64,000 nucleotides of DNA. Origin: Pyrrhosoma nymphula. Lineage: Eukaryota; Arthropoda; Insecta; Odonata; Coenagrionidae. Position numbers and translations under genes: made by a program. The stretch lies in contig OY754331.1 in assembly GCA_963573305.1 (NCBI GenBank), forward strand, positions 7,598,868-7,662,867, in the 5' to 3' direction. The notes below the pieces were generated by a model. The model was not told the origin of the DNA. It ran no database searches and saw only the letters and a list, made by a program, of their open reading frames with translations. Numbering within the stretch: position 1 is the first letter of the stretch; the number at the start of each line of letters is the position of its first letter. Below, piece after piece: positions 1-13,135 of the stretch.

Positions 1-3000
1 TAACGAAAGTATGAAAAGATAAGATTTCCACAGAATATCAGAAGAAACTCCAGCTTCGCAGTGATCGTGCTCTACAAAAAATCTATTCAACTGAACATCC
101 ACACACAGCATTACAATCATGCTAAAAGTTTTATAACTATCGATGGATAGCGCTTTTGTCTGGCATAAGCTTAATTTGGCTTCTTGTATTTTGTTCTAGG
201 CAACCATACTGATCGCCCAAGCGGAGTTATCTAAGGATGAATGAATTATGGCTCCTGAATACTAAGTAATTGCCCTATGAAGTAATTCTGTAATAGTATT
301 ATAATATAAAAAAAAAGATTTCTCACCATAACTACTTAAATTACTGGTTTCATGAGTGGATCGATTCATGCTTGAAGAAGGCATTAGTATTTAGTGGAAG
401 TATATCGGGCAAATTATGTAAGATGCTATGGAATCAATGCTTAGCTACAGGAAACCTTTTCTGATAAATAAGTTACCTGCGTTGGGACCTCTTGGTCTCA
501 TAGTAGTTATAGGGTGTAGTATCTGGCGCTAGAATCGGTCTTCGTTAAGTATGCTGTTCACACTTAATGATGCGGAGATATACCCAAAACCAAAAAGAGA
601 TCCGGAGATATACCCAAAAAATGATGGAGAAATCTTTGGTGCTAGTATTTGTTATTATAAATGTGCTGATGAACCTCAACGATTGGGAGCTGTAATTACT
701 AAGCACAATTATATCTTCGGAATAATTGACGAGGGAATGATGACGGAACCATGTCGAACCTTGACTTCGAGGAGAAGAATCATTCCGAGTTTAATGCTTT
801 TTGTGCATGTGCCGTCGAAGCAGTCGTAAACCAAGGAGGGGTAATGGCATGCCAGTCAGACTAGCAGTTTTTTGACGCCTCTTCCAAACTACTTTTATGC
901 TTCATACCTTGTAAAACCTCCCTTTTTATGTACATATCTCTTTTTGTTTTTTTATGGTATCATATAACCATTTGTTTTTGTAAAAAACCAACTTCTGAAA
1001 ATATACTTCAAATTTTACGATGGCAGATATCACGAATCTATGAGGTCATACGATTTAACTGCCATATTTCATAGAACGTACGTTGCTAATAAACCTCTGT
1101 CATGACAAATACTGCATTCCAATTTCAATCACTAACGTTAAAGTCGAGGCGGTGACTGCAAATTTTTACCAATTTCATCGTTATTTTGTTGCCGTCTGAA
1201 AACCACAATCTTGACCAGTTAATAACGACATATTTTATATCATATAATATATATATATTACAATTGATGATCTGACAGTTTGTTGAAAGTAGTGGCATGA
1301 CCATATATCCGTATAGTTATGGATAATATTTTCAACAGCACTTGTATTGTATGTTATAAAATGATTTAGGCTTTCGTGTATTGAGTGGCTTATCGACCAT
1401 CAATTAATACCATGTATTACTTCATCGTTACGCATGGCGCCGATGTAAACTTAGAATAGTTTGAGCGACATTTTTCTCCACAAAGTGGACTATACTTAAA
1501 TTTTATTTTAGTTCTAGCATGATGTACATATAGCTTTAACTATAGCGACAACATTTTTTTTCATGAATCTACTTCTCACTATTTAATTAAATATGCGTAC
1601 TTTAGGCTTAAGCTTAACGTCTTTGAAAATGCCTTTGATGCCAAAGAACTGTTTTTCTCATGAAAGGTATTACGGTGAGAAATAAAAAAAATATATTTTT
1701 TAGAAACACGTACTCAACACAAATTGCAAACCACTCGCCGAAACTTTTCTGACGTGACCTGTGCGTAAGAACTTCCTAGTTTTTGTCTGGAGTCTCCATA
1801 TTTTGTCCCTGGAGCTTACAGCCGTACCATACTCCAAGGAAAACGACTTCTACATCGTGGAAAACATTTTGAAACCTAGTGCAATAAGTGGTTGATGTTT
1901 TGAAATCATTATTTAGTTAAGATTATTTTCAATAAGTGGCACAAATTTGTCTAATTTTATGCGTACACAATCGACTCGGTCATACTACATAAAATTCCCA
2001 AGTTTATCGATAAATCGTCATTATACTGCCGAATAGGTAATCTTTATTTTTAAGTCTTCAGCCAGTGTTAAGGGCTCCTCTGTCGAAACATCTTACTCCG
2101 TCTTGAACTATTTACTTCCCTGTTTTTCACCGTCTTATTCTTCCGAAGCACTTTCTCCTTCATCGATATCTCTTGCTCCAGCACCAAAACGAGATTCTGG
2201 AATATCACGCGCTTTTCCGGAAATGCATATGCAACTGACACCAACTTACCAACGAATCATCATTTTTACAACCTCAGGAAGTTTGTTTGTGTGCTACCAT
2301 GGATTAAGTATATATAGAGTGGCATCGAGATAGGGAGATTCGGATATAATTTTTTAAATTATATTTTGGCAGAGAGATGGAAGAGGTGTATCGAAGTAGC
2401 TGTATACGCTGGAACAATCGAGCTTTGCTTCAACTTCGGCACACGGACACTTAATTCAGTGTCGCTTCATTGAAATAACGCTCTAATGATACTGTCGGTA
2501 TCAATATGTTTACTAATCGGCACATAACAACGTATGTCAAGCCCGGCAAGCCGTAGCTTCCGAGCGAAGGCTACTGTTCCTACGGTCAAGCCGTTTGTGC
2601 AAATATTTGAATTTTAATATCGGAACAGATATAATTGTGAGTGTGAGACTAAAGGAAAAATAAATTCCATGTTTTTTTCATTTTTTCAAATGAACTCGTA
2701 AAAAAACAAAATATTCAGAGGGTATTTAGAAGCCACAGGGTTTTTATCTCATTATATTTTTTGTAAATAAATGAAAAATCATTATACTGTCTGTATTGAG
2801 ACATTGCCTACTTTTTCTGCACGGTTTGTGATATTTCTTTGTTACATTACCACCTTTTGCCACAACGTATGTGTTCTTTCACTTACGATTCGTATTCGCA
2901 CTCAAAGAAATAAAACGCTAACAGAAAATACTCTAGTTACCGATAAATCATGGCATCGGAAAAACAGTTGATACTCGTGAAAAAGCACACAACAGGCATC

Positions 3001-4914
3001 GTCAATGCAACTCTGTCTCTTGATGCAAACTCACGGAGTGCCACCAGTGCACTTCCATAAGCCTAAATTCTTCCTCCTCGAGGGTAATGCCACCTGAGAA
3101 ATTCTTCCAAAAGCTCTCAAAAATTGATATCCAGGTTTTAACATTGCGTTTCCACTCTATATATACTTACTCTATGTTATTACCTACTTACACTGAACCT
3201 TCTCTATCTTAATAACTCTTTTGTGTCTTACTATTTCGTAATATTACTCTTTGTCTGGTTATTTTATTTGTGAGAGTGAAGCGTAATGGAGTGTGATGAA
3301 GTTGATTGGAACTGAAGTACTGAAGGGTGAGTATGCCAACATCTTCAGGGCTAAATGACAGTTTCGGAATTTAATCTATCCAAAACATCGTGGTTGCACG
3401 CTGCAAAATCTCAAGAGATCGCTGGCATATTATCTTAGAGATTTTTAAACGAACGAAGTGTATCAGAGAACTGGGAGTGTTCTATTCCTGCCATTCTTCA
3501 TTATGGGATTCCCTATCGCGTCTCAGTTGCTTTTGAGAGCCTGGGAAAAAACTTTTGGGAAGGGATGGAGACCACATAAAGCAAGCGGCCAATAAGAGAG
3601 TTTTATCTGTTTGCTTGTAGTTTTAAGTTTTGGCTTAAGCCCAATTAGGAACTTTTGATGGATGACGAGCTTCAATACATGCCTGATGCGGATACCAGGC
3701 GTATCCCACTAATGAGAGGCGTTGGCAAATGCGCTAGAACACATCATGGGCATCGTTGTTCTTGGCTGAACGAAAGACTTTTGCATATGTATGCATTCAC
3801 CGATGGAATTATTTCGCGTGAGTCAAATTTCCTTTTTGACTTGCAGATTAGCCTTGGCGACTACCTATATAAGACATAATTGTTGTCAACTCGGCCACTT
3901 GGGCTTATTTTTCTATAATTACTTTATGATTGGGGTCAGGTTGATTGATTTAGTTCCTGTCAATCGTGGCTTCTCCGTTTTTTATGGCGTATCAATATTT
4001 TTTTAAACAAATTACTTTTATAATGGAAAAAGGGGTTTTTGTAGCCTTCATCATTTAATTAATCAATGACGATGTCCTATATTTTGGTGTCATTTTCTAC
4101 TCATCCCATGTTCTCACATTAAAAAATAACGTTGAAATGTCGTACCCATATTTATATATATAATTAATCGCCAGAGGGCATCCGTGTGACTCTGAAATTA
4201 GGCCCTACTGGTCCTCACTACAGACCAATTTTAATCATCAATATAAAATTCAATTAACTGAATGAAATCGACGTACGTTTTGAGGTGATATTGGTGCAGT
4301 CGATAATACATTTATCAAAACGAATGATTTCATCAATCCGTCAATATACTGAGCTTCACATTCATGTAATGTGATAAAACAATTGAATTATTTGTAAAAG
4401 TAATTCCAGAAAAATTGTTGATTCGTCAAAATATTTCAACTCTCTCAAATTAGAACAGGAAGGACATTTACACGACGAGTTAAAATAGAACATATAAGAT
4501 TTTCAGTTGATAAACTTTTTGTAACATTATTGACATCCAGCGTTTAAGCAAATATTTGATTAACCGAAGACAAACCTGATTTTCTAGGAAAAACAATTCT
4601 GGTTCCTCTTGATTTGCATATAGAGTCCGATTTTATGAAGTTCAGCGCATAAAAGCGGATACTTAAATGAGGAAGAACGTATCATTACAATAGTTTTATA
4701 TAATCCTCTGGCACTGTACCTTGGTCTAAAATGAATCTCCATATTCACGTAATTTATCAGTAAATTATACACTTGGCTGAAGGTAATAGAATAAAGAATT
4801 CATTTGAGTCATGGTTGAGGTGATGTCGTAATATGCCACGCTATTCGGAGATGAAGTTTACTCTTAAGTGTCTCGAGACGAAGCCTCCAGTCATCCAACT
4901 AAAAGATGAACATC
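1..4914. other. AT-rich non-coding stretch, no supported gene
   Basis: Only short open frames with no recognisable domain are present. The longest near the left edge (551-829) contains two close copies of a GAGATATACCCAAAA motif and nothing else familiar. No tRNA-like sequence, terminal inverted repeats or reverse-transcriptase motifs were seen. It is probably intergenic or intronic DNA. Confidence 0.6.
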
Positions 4915-5465
4915 ATCCCCCGATATCTCGACTATTGCATTTATTTTTCCTCCAGTTTCCTCTTCCTTCCTCCATCACCACCCCCCCCCCCCGCCCCGAT
5001 CGTACATTAGGGAGTGTCTGCAGGGTCAATCTCTTCTCTCACTTTCCTCCCCACTTCTCAGCGTAACGGCTCCCTCGTGTCCAAATATCGGCACAGCCTC
5101 CTCGCGGTAGCACCGCTTTCCTACCCACCCCCTCAGTAACAGTGACCCTCTGCCCCCGATTAGTGGGGCCCCCGGAGGGCACCACCTCCGAGTTGCAAGA
5201 GGGGGATAATAATCAATTCCTCGGGCGAGGATAACCAGTGCTCCCTCCTCTTCCTCATGGGCGATTGATTCCGCGACCAGTGCAACATCATGCAAGGACG
5301 TCCCCTGGGGGGAGGAGGAAGAAACCCCCCTCCCCCATCGGACGCACACAGTGGGCCCCACTCGCACCCATTAACCCTCGCCCCAATTCTTCCCCCTCCG
5401 TCCCTCTCATGTGCTCCTTCAGCTATGACCTCGGTCCTTGGAGAGGAGGAAGCGTGAACAAGTAA
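4915..5465. other. GC-rich, pyrimidine-rich patch with a poly-C run
   Basis: Base composition changes sharply from the AT-rich surroundings. There is an interrupted C run at about 4980-4997, followed by dense C/T-rich sequence with many CCTCC and CCCC blocks. Frames are open on both strands because stop codons are rare in such sequence, and no domain is visible. It could be a promoter-proximal or exonic remnant of a host gene, but nothing in it proves that. Confidence 0.4.
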
Positions 5466-8400
5466 GAATCGCCATGCGGATCGTATGCGTTGCTTAAAAC
5501 CTTCGCCCCAAAGTTTAAAAACCCTTTATACCACCCCAATATTTTTTTATGAATGAATGAATCCCAACTTCTCTATATTTTTTGATGATCACAATAGCAT
5601 TTGTTAAGAAGCGTGTTATGATGACTAGTTAGATGTCAATCGGTGATCATTGTGTTAGATACGGTGAAAGTATACCGGCTGCTGGATTAATTAGAATCTC
5701 TAGAAATGCACATAATGTATTTTATCAAAGGAATCAAAATGTTACACCCAATTATGTGATGAGAAGGAAATTAAAGCTATTTTTCGCACAACAGACTCAG
5801 TTTTATTCACAAGGGCAACAATCAAGACGAGACCAGGCTCTTTGCCACACCAGGGGGTACATAGCAATGTATGGAATCCTGATCAGGAGCCCCCAACTGT
5901 TGTGTGCTCATGCTATCCGTTCCGTCGCGTCGAATATTCTCGTGGATTCACCTCCAGGAGGGTCACCATTTATATCTCTCCGTCGATCTCTCCGTTGGCT
6001 ATAAATTCAATCTTGCCCCTAACTGTAGAATTTAAAAGACCGTCAAATGAATACTTGACGTGCAAGATACTCGTTGAGATTACTGTATGCATCATTATAA
6101 TGTGGTATTTGCCTACTTCTCATAAAACCATGGATTTTCTGATCTTAAACCCTGGCTGGCATTACCTCCTTCTTAATTATGCCTAGAGCTAGCTGGTGGT
6201 AGAGAAAAGACCTTTATTAGAGATATTTAAAGTTGAATTAAGAAGCATCTTGGCGATATTCATTTCTGTTCTATGCAGTAAATCAGAGTGATCATATTGA
6301 CAACACAGGAAGCCCGGTTGAAAGCATTGCCTTCTCGACAGAATATTTTTCTCGCCAAACGACCATTAATTAACTTTAAGGCCTGATTCTTTCCTTCCGC
6401 ATTTGGCTTCCCCATTTTGCCTGTGCTACGCTAAAGCATTGGCTCACAAGGTAACCAATTATTTCTTGTCATTATTTTATTATGTGATATCGTCGGATTG
6501 CGATTTGTGACGTTTGCACAACGGCGGGCAGTGGAGGTACATTCATTTAGAGGATCGACTGCGGACTCAGCTCCTAGTCCAGAGTTTGCAGGTCCCATGT
6601 CGCCAGTGGCGAGTTGTGGACTGTCATGCGGCCATGCCAGCGGGGATATGCTCTGTGGTCACAGGTCTGGCGCGGTCCCTCACTCGCGTTTCATCGCGTC
6701 AAATGAAGTGCGGGCGGTGGCCATGTTTGCTCTTAGCTACACCGGCCGAGGCATGTCGGGAGCAAATTGAATCGGACTGTTGAGATGGAGTCATCGCTCG
6801 ATTGATTCATGCATCGGAATTTCTGATCGATTTACGGTCAGTGTTACTGCCCGGAGTCATTTCGCAGTGTTAATTGCTGGCCCTTGCAGAGGATATTTGG
6901 GAAGGCTGCACTCAGTCACGAGCTAAGAGAATTCATTTCAATCTCCTCTTGCACGCACTTCTTCCATTAACGTTCACTGGCGATCATGTGAAGGTTAATT
7001 ATCATGAATAACTCGTATCAATTGAAAAAAGCCAACGGCTTTACCCGTCTATTTTGTTCACTCAAAGACAGGAATTGAAATCACACGTGAAATGTGAGCC
7101 ATGATAGGTCAATGTGATCATAATTCAATAATTAGTCTAGTTATGTCCCGCCATTGATCAAATGTCCGATATCCTCTAATATGCTGGGGAATGTAGAAGT
7201 TGAATTCAGGCGGTCTAATATTTAGCATTTCCATCCAAATATGTGTATGAATTTGCGGACGCAATCAATATCTTACCTGAGAAATTATCCGGCGAAAATT
7301 TGTTACATTAACCAAATTAAAAATTCAATGTGACTTCAATGAAACTTCTTGGATTTCTGGAACGGGTCCTTTAGTCCGTTTTTGATCTTGGCTTTGCACC
7401 TTAGATAACAATGTTTTCCTAAATTCTATGGCCTAATTGATTTCTTAATCCTAAAGAGAACACAAGAGGATACGTCGCTAATTGGTATCACTACGCTTTC
7501 AGAAATTATAATCTAGCAACTGCAAAATAGTGAGCTAATGCTCTTATCGTATAAGATGTAACATACAACATATGAAAACTTACTTCATCAACACGCTAAT
7601 GTTGGTGGCTTAAACGCCGCTGTCAACGAATGTCTCTCACGCCACGGGATTAAAAAAAAAATATATATATATGCTCATTTGAAGAGATTCTAATGATTCT
7701 GAGCAAAGCTTCAACTGCAGGAGCATATCATAAATCATTAGAAATTGATTTTATCTCACTCATGAGTTCCGTTGGAGAATATGCCTTACCTACGGAGAAT
7801 TTGCGAAATGAAGATTTCATATTAGTACAATCTTCTCGGGTTTGCCACCGGGCAAGGCTTTTAAAGGCCTAATATTTTTGCCGGGAAAGCGTAAGATCTT
7901 TTAAGATTCCATGTATTTTATCTTCGAGGAATTTTCTCTTCCCCTGGAATTTTCAATGATATTTACATGTAAATTTGATTTCCTTTTCTATTCCAATGCC
8001 ATTGACCTCCTTCAGTCATTTAAATGTAAAGAGACAATTTCCCACCTTGAAGTGTAATGTGACCTCTTCTTACCGACTCCACCATTTGCACGTCTATGTC
8101 GTTTGAAGGCCGACTAGGGCTAATCCAATACTTGGCTGAAATTAGAATGAGTCAGTATTGAAAGATATAGCCAGTATTGAAAGATACGTGAAAATATCAG
8201 GTAAACACTTTTAATATTTTATTATAGAACCTTCAGAAATTATGTTTAAATACATATGGAGCAAGTATTTGCAAATGTGTGATATCGATTTGAAACTTGA
8301 AAATAATGAATGAAAAAGCTGCGTAATTAGATTAAATATACTCCAATTTATCAGAAAAGTTTCATCTATTTTCTATGAGTGTTTTCTGTCACCATTTATT

Positions 8401-8674
8401 AGCTACTTCGTTACTGAAAATGGCATCCGATAAACACTCGTTTTTGATGCCTTGGTAAGCAATAGTTATGCTAGCGTGATGATTTGAGCTATATCTCATC
8501 ATTACATATTACTACGTAATCATCTGATGGAATCATATTTTCTGGTATAAAGAGAGAACTTATATGATTAATTCATTAATCTATTTCTTAAGCTATTCCG
8601 GCGCCATTGCAAGTAACTCTTGGTCTTTTCAGCATCCGAATGCTGACTAAAAGAAGCATAAGTACGTGCCATTT
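5466..8674. other. Non-coding stretch, no supported gene
   Basis: Mostly AT-rich. A GC-richer segment at about 6490-6780 is open in two plus frames, but the peptides resemble no family I know. A short AT dinucleotide run lies near 7655-7672. Nothing else can be supported. Confidence 0.55.
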
Positions 8675-8704
8675 GTGCCATATTCCACAGTAGAAAAATC
8701 ATCC

Positions 8705-8776
8705 GCATTGACCGGGATTCGAAGCCGGATCCATCGATTTCGCGCCGAGTGCTTTAACCAGTTAAGCTAACGAGGC
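8705..8776 (-). pseudogene. tRNA-like sequence (SINE head or tRNA pseudogene), left arm
   Basis: This is the inverted partner of the right-arm unit, also 72 nt, with the same CGCGAAA anticodon loop. Here the D stem pairs perfectly (GCTT/AAGC). The T stem has a C-C mismatch that damages the B box (GGCTTCGAATCC), and one anticodon-stem pair is lost. The two arms have thus diverged independently since the palindrome formed. Confidence 0.6.
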
Positions 8777-8846
8777 CTCGGTAGCTTATGTGGTTAAAGA
8801 ACTCGGCGCGAAATCGAGGGATCCGGGTTCGAATCCCGGTCAAGGC
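8775..8846 (+). pseudogene. tRNA-like sequence (SINE head or tRNA pseudogene), right arm
   Basis: The 72-nt unit folds as a cloverleaf: an acceptor of GCCTCGG against TCAAGGC with one mismatch, an A-box-like TAGCTTATGTGG, a CTCGG/TCGAG anticodon stem, and an intact T arm CCGGG-TTCGAAT-CCCGG with a good B box. The anticodon loop reads CGCGAAA, so position 33 is G instead of the invariant U. The apparent CGA (Ser) anticodon does not fit a tRNA that lacks a long variable arm. It is therefore more likely a tRNA-derived repeat with pol III boxes than a functional tRNA gene. Confidence 0.65.
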
Positions 8847-8876
8847 GAATGATTTTTCTCTTGTGGAATATCGCAC

Positions 8877-10490
8877 TTATGTGCACTTGCCGGTGACTAC
8901 GTAAAGGTTGCTACCGTGGCTAGTCCCCGGTTTCCTCAAAATACGCGCCATTTCTCAAACACGAACCATGGACTAGAATTACAATCTGAACCTGCGTTAT
9001 GTTCATCATTGAAGCGGTGTGTATGCCACCAAAATTAGCGTAGTGATAAAATAAGTGTTCAAATGTGTATGTTACATCTTATACGAGTAGTTAAGTCGCT
9101 AAAAATAAAAATGATGGCCTTCTTCTAAATCAAAAAGTTCATAATATTAAGTAATATTTGTTATTATTTCTGGTATAAGGAATTTAAAGCAGAGCTACAG
9201 TGTGTGTTGCATGATGTTATAAATAAATGGAGATAATCTAATAGTTCTATTGTAACACTGTAGGTACTTCATTTTTTTGAATAAATTGCGTTTGCTTTCA
9301 TGGTACTGTAATCGAATGCTATTATTTACGTCCATTTCTACTCAAAATCTTAACATTTCAAATTCAAGAGGGGCAGGTATCATTTTATGTTTCATTCAAT
9401 TGATTCACTTACCAATATGAAATAAATATTGAATACTGACTAGTGTAAATAAATCCATAGGATGGTTTTTTTCATCTCAGAGTTGACTTTTCCACTGGCT
9501 GCACAGTTATTGAAGTGGATTCCATGCGACCATCATCATCTCGGCATCAATATCTGGTGATTTATAGGATAAATAGTCCATTTCACCGAGTACATAAACC
9601 ATTTCAAGCACTTCCCGGCGCCGTACTCCAGAATGGGGTAACGCTATAGACTCGGGATTCCCGGATTCTTTCAATCCGGTCTTTTCATTCGTGGGCTCAC
9701 CGATGCGACTCCCTTCCCACCACGTGCGTCAGTTGATGTCCTCTCGGAGCGAACTCCTCGTCTCTTTCGCCCCATTTCCGCCTCCGCGGCGTGCACTCAA
9801 GAAGGCAAGGCAGGTGGTGGATGCAAATTCTCCGCCGCGTCTTCGACAGAGCCCTCTCAAACCCTTGCTTACCCTTGGTCATGCTTTTGGAAGGAAATGG
9901 CATCGGAAGGAAGTCGCATCCCAAGTTTCTCTATCCGCTTAAAGTGAAAGAATACACTTAGTATTTCCACACGATGTAATAGGTTACCTGTTTAATTGCA
10001 TGGGAATGCTGAGTGTTTTCTTTAATTTTAACATGAATTACCAAAAAGTAGAATCTGCAACCTATGGCTATATTCTCTTTCGGTCTTTTTTATTTAGCAC
10101 CTTTCGTCATTAAGCCAACTTTTTGCTTTCGTTTATCCTGGAAACCGATTTCTTTCCCCCGTTGAATTTGTTTTGGGGAAGTAATTTTTTTTGCTAAATG
10201 CAACCACATATCAACAGCATATTAATCTCACTGTGATATTGACAAATACTCGTTATCCTTTTACCTTTACCCTAATTGGCTCTTCAACCTTCTGTTAAAC
10301 GTATTTCTTCCGTGAGTAAATCTTAATAACATGATCTATATTTTCACGGCATATTGGACGATGTGTGTTGAATAACTGAGGACAACTATTTTCTGTGCGG
10401 ATGCATTAGCAATGGTGGATTTGATAAACTGAATTGCACCTTGTGTAACTGTGTGAAACTGATTCATTATGAAATAAGTCGTGACTTATA
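8877..10490. other. Non-coding stretch, no supported gene
   Basis: AT-rich except for a GC-richer segment at about 9600-9945, which is open on both strands without a recognisable domain. No repeat boundaries were seen. Confidence 0.5.
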
Positions 10491-10743
10491 ATTGTGTAGT
10501 AAAAATGGAAAAGGATGTAAGTGCCAAAAAATAAAAAATAACTTTTTCGGTGAAAAGCGAAGTACAAGCCAGGCGTAATAAGATAGACAAGGTAGTAAGT
10601 GTCAGAAAAGTTTTCCCTAGTTTGTAGAGAAGTCGGAAGACTTATTTGACCGTAGGCCGTAGGAGAAAGAAGGACTTATTTTATTGAATACTGAAAATTT
10701 TAGTTTCTTGCACTTACAACCTTTTCCATATTTACTACACAAT
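10491..10743. mobile_element. 253-bp MITE with about 40-bp terminal inverted repeats
   Basis: The left end begins ATTGTGTAGTAAAAATGG. The right end is its inverted copy (ATTGTGTAGTAAATATGG on the minus strand), and the match continues to about 36-40 bp with only a few mismatches. The dinucleotide TA flanks both ends (10489-10490 and 10744-10745), consistent with a TA target duplication as in Tc1/mariner-type elements. The interior has no coding capacity. No transposase source copy lies in this window. Confidence 0.75.
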
Positions 10744-11457
10744 TAGTGTTTCCACATTAACGTAATTTATCATGACCTTAGCTTCGTTGTGATACATAAT
10801 CAGGTGAATAATAATATATGAAATAAGGCAGATGAAAGCGGTAGTTTTCGGTAAGGGTACCGGCAGTAGGCTGTTTGTATCACTGATGGTTCGAGGTGAG
10901 GTAGGTAAAAGTAGAAGGATTTCTACAGCCCAGTCTAAATCTACGTACTACCCCGAAATCCGTTGGATGGGCGTGTTAGTGCTTCAGCCATACGAAGGCT
11001 GGGTTTGATATTAGAGTAAGATGTAATTATGTCAGGTACCGAGGAGGAGGAGAGGCTAGCTACAAAATACAACTACTTTTAGTGGAATAATTGGAACTCA
11101 CCAACGAAAGAACGAGGGCTATTCCGAAGTCTAATTTCAATGAGTTTTACGTCCTATCTTTCGTAAGGTTCTCACCTCACTTCTCCTTTTGAATAATACC
11201 ACTTCTTTTTTAAGAGTGTTATACAGACAAAGGGGTTAGCCATAGGTTTCTTTATCTCCTCATCAGTAGTAGACACTTAATTGGACCTTAGTTAAATTAA
11301 ACTTTGTAGCTTAGGACACCTTTTTGAATATGGTGCTAAATTGGTTTAGATGTGATGAAGGTATTTTTATTTCATAGGGACGGTATGGATCACCAGTTGG
11401 ACATTTTGACTATTAATTAATATAATTGCATTGCACAATATATTTGTTTATGTTTTG
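10744..11457. other. Non-coding stretch, no supported gene
   Basis: Mixed composition with no long open frame and no recognisable repeat ends. Confidence 0.5.
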
Positions 11458-11690
11458 AAGATTTTGGTCCAAATAGTGAATCAATTAACCTCTGCCAACG
11501 TTTCGATTTAATCCTAAATCTTCATCAAGGCTAACATGGGAAAACGAACATACTATTGAGAACTGCTCAATCAAAACAAAAAGCAAAAAACTGCTTGGGA
11601 AGTTACTAAAATTGAGCACTGATGATGATTTAGAGTTAAATCAAATCCTTGGCAAAGGCAACTCGATATATTATTTGGACCAAAATTCTT
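11458..11690. repeat. Penelope-like terminal-repeat remnant, inverted pair
   Basis: The ends form an inverted repeat, from AAGATTTTGGTCCAAATA (from 11459) to TATTTGGACCAAAATTCTT (to 11690). Inside, each arm contains a degenerate copy of a GATGAAGATTTAGG-ATTAAATC-AAACGTTGGC-type motif in opposite orientations (about 11493-11528 on the minus strand and 11621-11657 on the plus strand). From general knowledge, this 'GATGAAG ... GAAACGTTGGC' wording is common in the terminal repeats of Penelope-like elements, which often occur as inverted partial copies. No coding part remains. The assignment rests on motif resemblance only. Confidence 0.45.
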
Positions 11691-13135
11691 AAAAAAGAAA
11701 ATACCTTTCAATGGAATTGAACGTGGTCGAAAACAAGAGTGATTGACTAATTGAAAAAATGATATATTTAAAAATATTTTTTTTGCATCGTATGAGGCTC
11801 ATACTAACCGTTCAATCGACCTGTTGGATTTTCTTGTTTTACTAGTGTAAAATCGTCTAAAACCTACTCATTTTTTGAGGCTTACGACATTGACTATTCC
11901 GTTCTACAGCCGCGATTCCTGCCTCTGCTACTCGCGGAAAATGGCCACCCTCCATTCCTTAAATCGTCGGCTACGCATGTACATCTTGTCAACTATGGAT
12001 TTAAAACGAAGTTGATGTAATTAGTTTTAAGTGCATATGGATTTTCACTAGGAATGATCTTCAAATTAATTAACGAAATGAAACATGTGTTCAAACCAAA
12101 TTTTCCAGGCGGAATTTAACCGAAATCGGGTGCTTCATCACATATTTTGGTGATGAAACTTATAATATTGTAAGAAACTACACAAAAAATAAATTTTGGT
12201 GTTCTATCAACAGCCGTGGTTAGTCAAAAACATGTCCATGCAATGAAAGTATAAGGAAGACCCAATGATAGAAAGGGGAGTTTATGGACTAACCTGCAAA
12301 GATTGTGTTGGTTTTTACGTTGGATAGAGCTCAAGGAACATTTACCACACATGAAAACAATCATGATTTAAAAAATTTGCGATACATCTTCTAATTTTTG
12401 GCCATCGAAGTAAATTTCAAGGAAGAATATTGCAAATTACAAATTTCCGACGTGAGGAAAATACTTTAGAACAACTCGATATCTTAAAATGAAGTCGTGA
12501 CCCTGAAATCTCCACAATGGGTATCTGTTCCCTGCATAGTCCCCGTCCTTCCAGCCGTTAATAAAATTATCATATTTCCCCTTTTCACCATATTTCATCC
12601 CCTTCCCTCCTTTCCCCTCCCGCCACTAATTGAATACTATAGGTCGGTACCTATATGCAAGAGGAGATGTTTTTAAACATTAAGTTGCAGAAGTACCTCA
12701 TGGCAAAGAAACGAAAGGACTGAAATCCGGGTCGTGTGTTTCTTTGTTTAGTTTTGTGGTCATCGAAAGTGTCTTTGCAGTCAAATAATATTTTTTCCTC
12801 GTAAAAGTGCTCTGAGGTCAAGCAATCCAGTTTCCTTTGGTAAAAATCACTTTGACTTCATATTGTACCTCTGATTACTTTATTGAACAAGAGCGGGATG
12901 TAATCAATTTCCGCACTGGACTCGCAATACCGAATGGATTGACGTCTACGCGTAATTCAACTTCAACTGCTAGTTCAATGTCTGATTGTTCTCGGAGGTG
13001 TCTGAGACCCCGTGAAAGCGCCATCTGTGATAGTTCACCGTCAATTACAAAATTTGGCGAGTCCAAATTATTCGTAATTCAGCTCTCCAAGCGTATATTT
13101 ATTGCATTTCCACGGATTGTGCGCCAGTAGTAAAC
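11691..13135. other. Non-coding stretch, no supported gene
   Basis: AT-rich. A small hairpin (TTCATCAC / GTGATGAA, around 12133-12160) is the only structure noted. An open frame near 12840-13130 has no recognisable domain. Confidence 0.5.

Larger units (their letters stand above)
8675..8876. repeat. Near-perfect 202-bp palindrome of two tRNA-like SINE heads
   Basis: Two arms of about 101 bp (8675-8775 and 8776-8876) are inverted copies of each other, with no spacer, joined at the self-complementary CGAGGCCTCG (8771-8780). Each arm contains a tRNA-like body plus about 30 bp of shared outer flank (a GGTCAA-GCG-ATGATTTTTCT-like stretch followed by TGTGGAATAT). The duplication therefore covers more than the tRNA-like part. 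This fits a tRNA-derived SINE or MITE-like unit arranged head to head. Confidence 0.8.

Noticed and set aside
8775..8846. Functional tRNA-Ser(CGA) gene
   Set aside because: Position 33 is not U, the acceptor has a mismatch, there is no long variable arm, and it is part of a duplicated palindromic repeat.
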